This document shows, one piece after another, positions 63,274 to 64,000 of a stretch of DNA of 64,000 nt (positions within the stretch are counted from its first letter, which is position 1; each line of letters starts with the position of its first letter). The stretch is from Acidovorax radicis. GTDB taxonomy: Bacteria; Pseudomonadota; Gammaproteobacteria; Burkholderiales; Burkholderiaceae_C. Made by a program: the position numbers and the translations under genes. The notes under the pieces are model-generated. The model searched no databases. It was not told the origin of the DNA and saw only the letters and a program-made list of their open reading frames with translations. The stretch spans positions 3,410,001-3,474,000 of the forward strand of contig NZ_CP075184.1 in assembly GCF_020510705.1 (NCBI RefSeq). Direction: 5' to 3'.

Positions 63274-63861
63274 TCAATCCTCAGCGGTTTTATCCAGCAC
63301 CAGGTAGCGTTTGACGAGATCAAAAAAGTTCTCGTAAAACGCGGCTTTGGCGATCGTCTCGCTGCCCACCTTGACCAGCGATTCGCTGGTGGATGAAAAC
63401 GGCAGCGACACCGAGCCGATGGCGCCCACGCCCAGGCTGGCAGAGTTGTTGGTTTTGCGCAGCGAGAAGGTGTCCTGGGTGGCTGTGACAAAACCCAGGC
63501 TCACCTTGCCGTTGTCGGCCTCGGGCACACACACCACGCGCACCACCATCTGCAGGTGCGACTCGGGCTCGGGCTGAAAATTCTTGCTGCCTTCGACCAT
63601 TTCTTTGGCGCTGGAGGAGATCACATACCCCTGGCTCAGCAGTGCGCGGCGCGATGCCTCGCAGGTCTCGACAGGGGTGGCGTCAAACAGGCGTGAATAG
63701 GTGGTGACAGAACCAAAATCTTCCTGCACCGAGAATTTCTTGGCGGTCGTGCCCACGCAGCCGGTCAGCAGCGCCAGCGCGCAGGCCGCAGCCCCCAGTG
63801 CGACAGCGCGGCCCAGGGGGCGCCAGCCACGGGTGGCCGGCAATGGTGCTGGAGAGCTCAT
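63274..63861 (-). CDS. DUF2242 lipoprotein
   Basis: About 195 residues. A lipoprotein signal (GRAVALGAAACALALLTGC) with lipobox LTGC, then a domain with KKFSVQEDFGSVTTYSRLF, SSSAKEMVEGSKNFQPEPE and a tail ending KRYLVLDKTAED, matching the DUF2242 type of Burkholderiales. Function unknown; probably outer-membrane anchored. The start at 63861 is the shortest that keeps the signal; an ATG at 63897 or one further upstream is possible. Confidence 0.75.
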   Translation of the reverse strand: MSSPAPLPATRGWRPLGRAVALGAAACALALLTGCVGTTAKKFSVQEDFGSVTTYSRLFDATPVETCEASRRALLSQGYVISSSAKEMVEGSKNFQPEPESHLQMVVRVVCVPEADNGKVSLGFVTATQDTFSLRKTNNSASLGVGAIGSVSLPFSSTSESLVKVGSETIAKAAFYENFFDLVKRYLVLDKTAED

Positions 63862-64000
63862 CCATGGAAAACGCAAAACCGGGTACTCCTTGTTCATCGT
63901 CATCGGATTCGAATGCATCAAACGGGCCCCATCCATTGGTGGCGGGGTATCGACTGTCAGACGGGCGCAATAGCGCTCGGTTCCGTGGTGGGCCACAAGT

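Overview
The window is high-GC DNA from a betaproteobacterium, most likely a member of the Comamonadaceae close to Acidovorax. This rests on the housekeeping proteins (LpxH, homodimeric AceE, GlnS, AroQ, ArfB, DUF2322, DUF2242, DUF3014 types), a Bug-type solute receptor, and a family of about 50-bp intergenic repeats typical in style of this group. No rRNA, tRNA or CRISPR array was seen.

Layout. 1-13.8 kb is core chromosome: lpxH (partial), mtfA, a YheO-type regulator with a serine/threonine-dehydratase-like gene, aceE with a divergent Lrp-type regulator, DUF3014, a carboxylesterase, a LigB-type dioxygenase, arfB, aroQ, a PXPV-repeat protein and glnS. 13.8-18.8 kb is a small accessory strip: an AT-rich nucleotidyltransferase/DUF262 pair, a PLD-family protein, a NYN-domain protein, an addiction-module protein, an orphan MntA-like protein and a HepT/MntA toxin-antitoxin pair. 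18.85-24.2 kb is core again: a GNAT-Rnk fusion, an M14 peptidase, and a trypsin-like protease overlapping an FHA membrane protein.

From about 24.2 to 53.2 kb lies a genomic island of about 29 kb. It splits a small GIY-YIG-like gene: the 5' part is at 23959-24192 and the 3' part at 53212-53316. The left end carries two tyrosine-recombinase genes. The first is broken by an IS3-family element with a 3-bp target duplication; the second is cut and joined to a umuC tail. Cargo, in order: (a) an overlapping two-gene operon of an unrecognised 591-aa protein with a HEPN-like Rx4H motif and a TIR-like protein, a candidate defence system; (b) a PD-(D/E)XK-like protein; (c) a catabolic cluster (acyl-CoA synthetase, MaoC-type hydratase, type III CoA-transferase, Bug receptor, two hotdog thioesterases, IclR regulator) with related operator-like palindromes at its two outer promoters; (d) an EF-G paralogue joined tail-to-tail with a truncated AAA/NACHT-like ATPase; (e) a small gene with a nine-base homopolymer at its 3' end; (f) a 2221-aa DUF4011/SF1 helicase/Vsr-like nuclease/DUF3320 protein of phage-defence type. 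None of the nine dispersed repeat copies found in the window lies in the island.

53.3-64 kb is core: DUF2322, an SRPBCC protein, an amino-acid-type solute-binding protein, a cardiolipin synthase, an M23 peptidase, an IS1595-family element with an 8-bp target duplication, an RluE-type pseudouridine synthase, a TetR regulator whose 14-bp palindrome is repeated ahead of an SDR remnant and quinone-oxidoreductase gene, a 7-bp tandem repeat just ahead of an intact SDR, and a DUF2242 lipoprotein.
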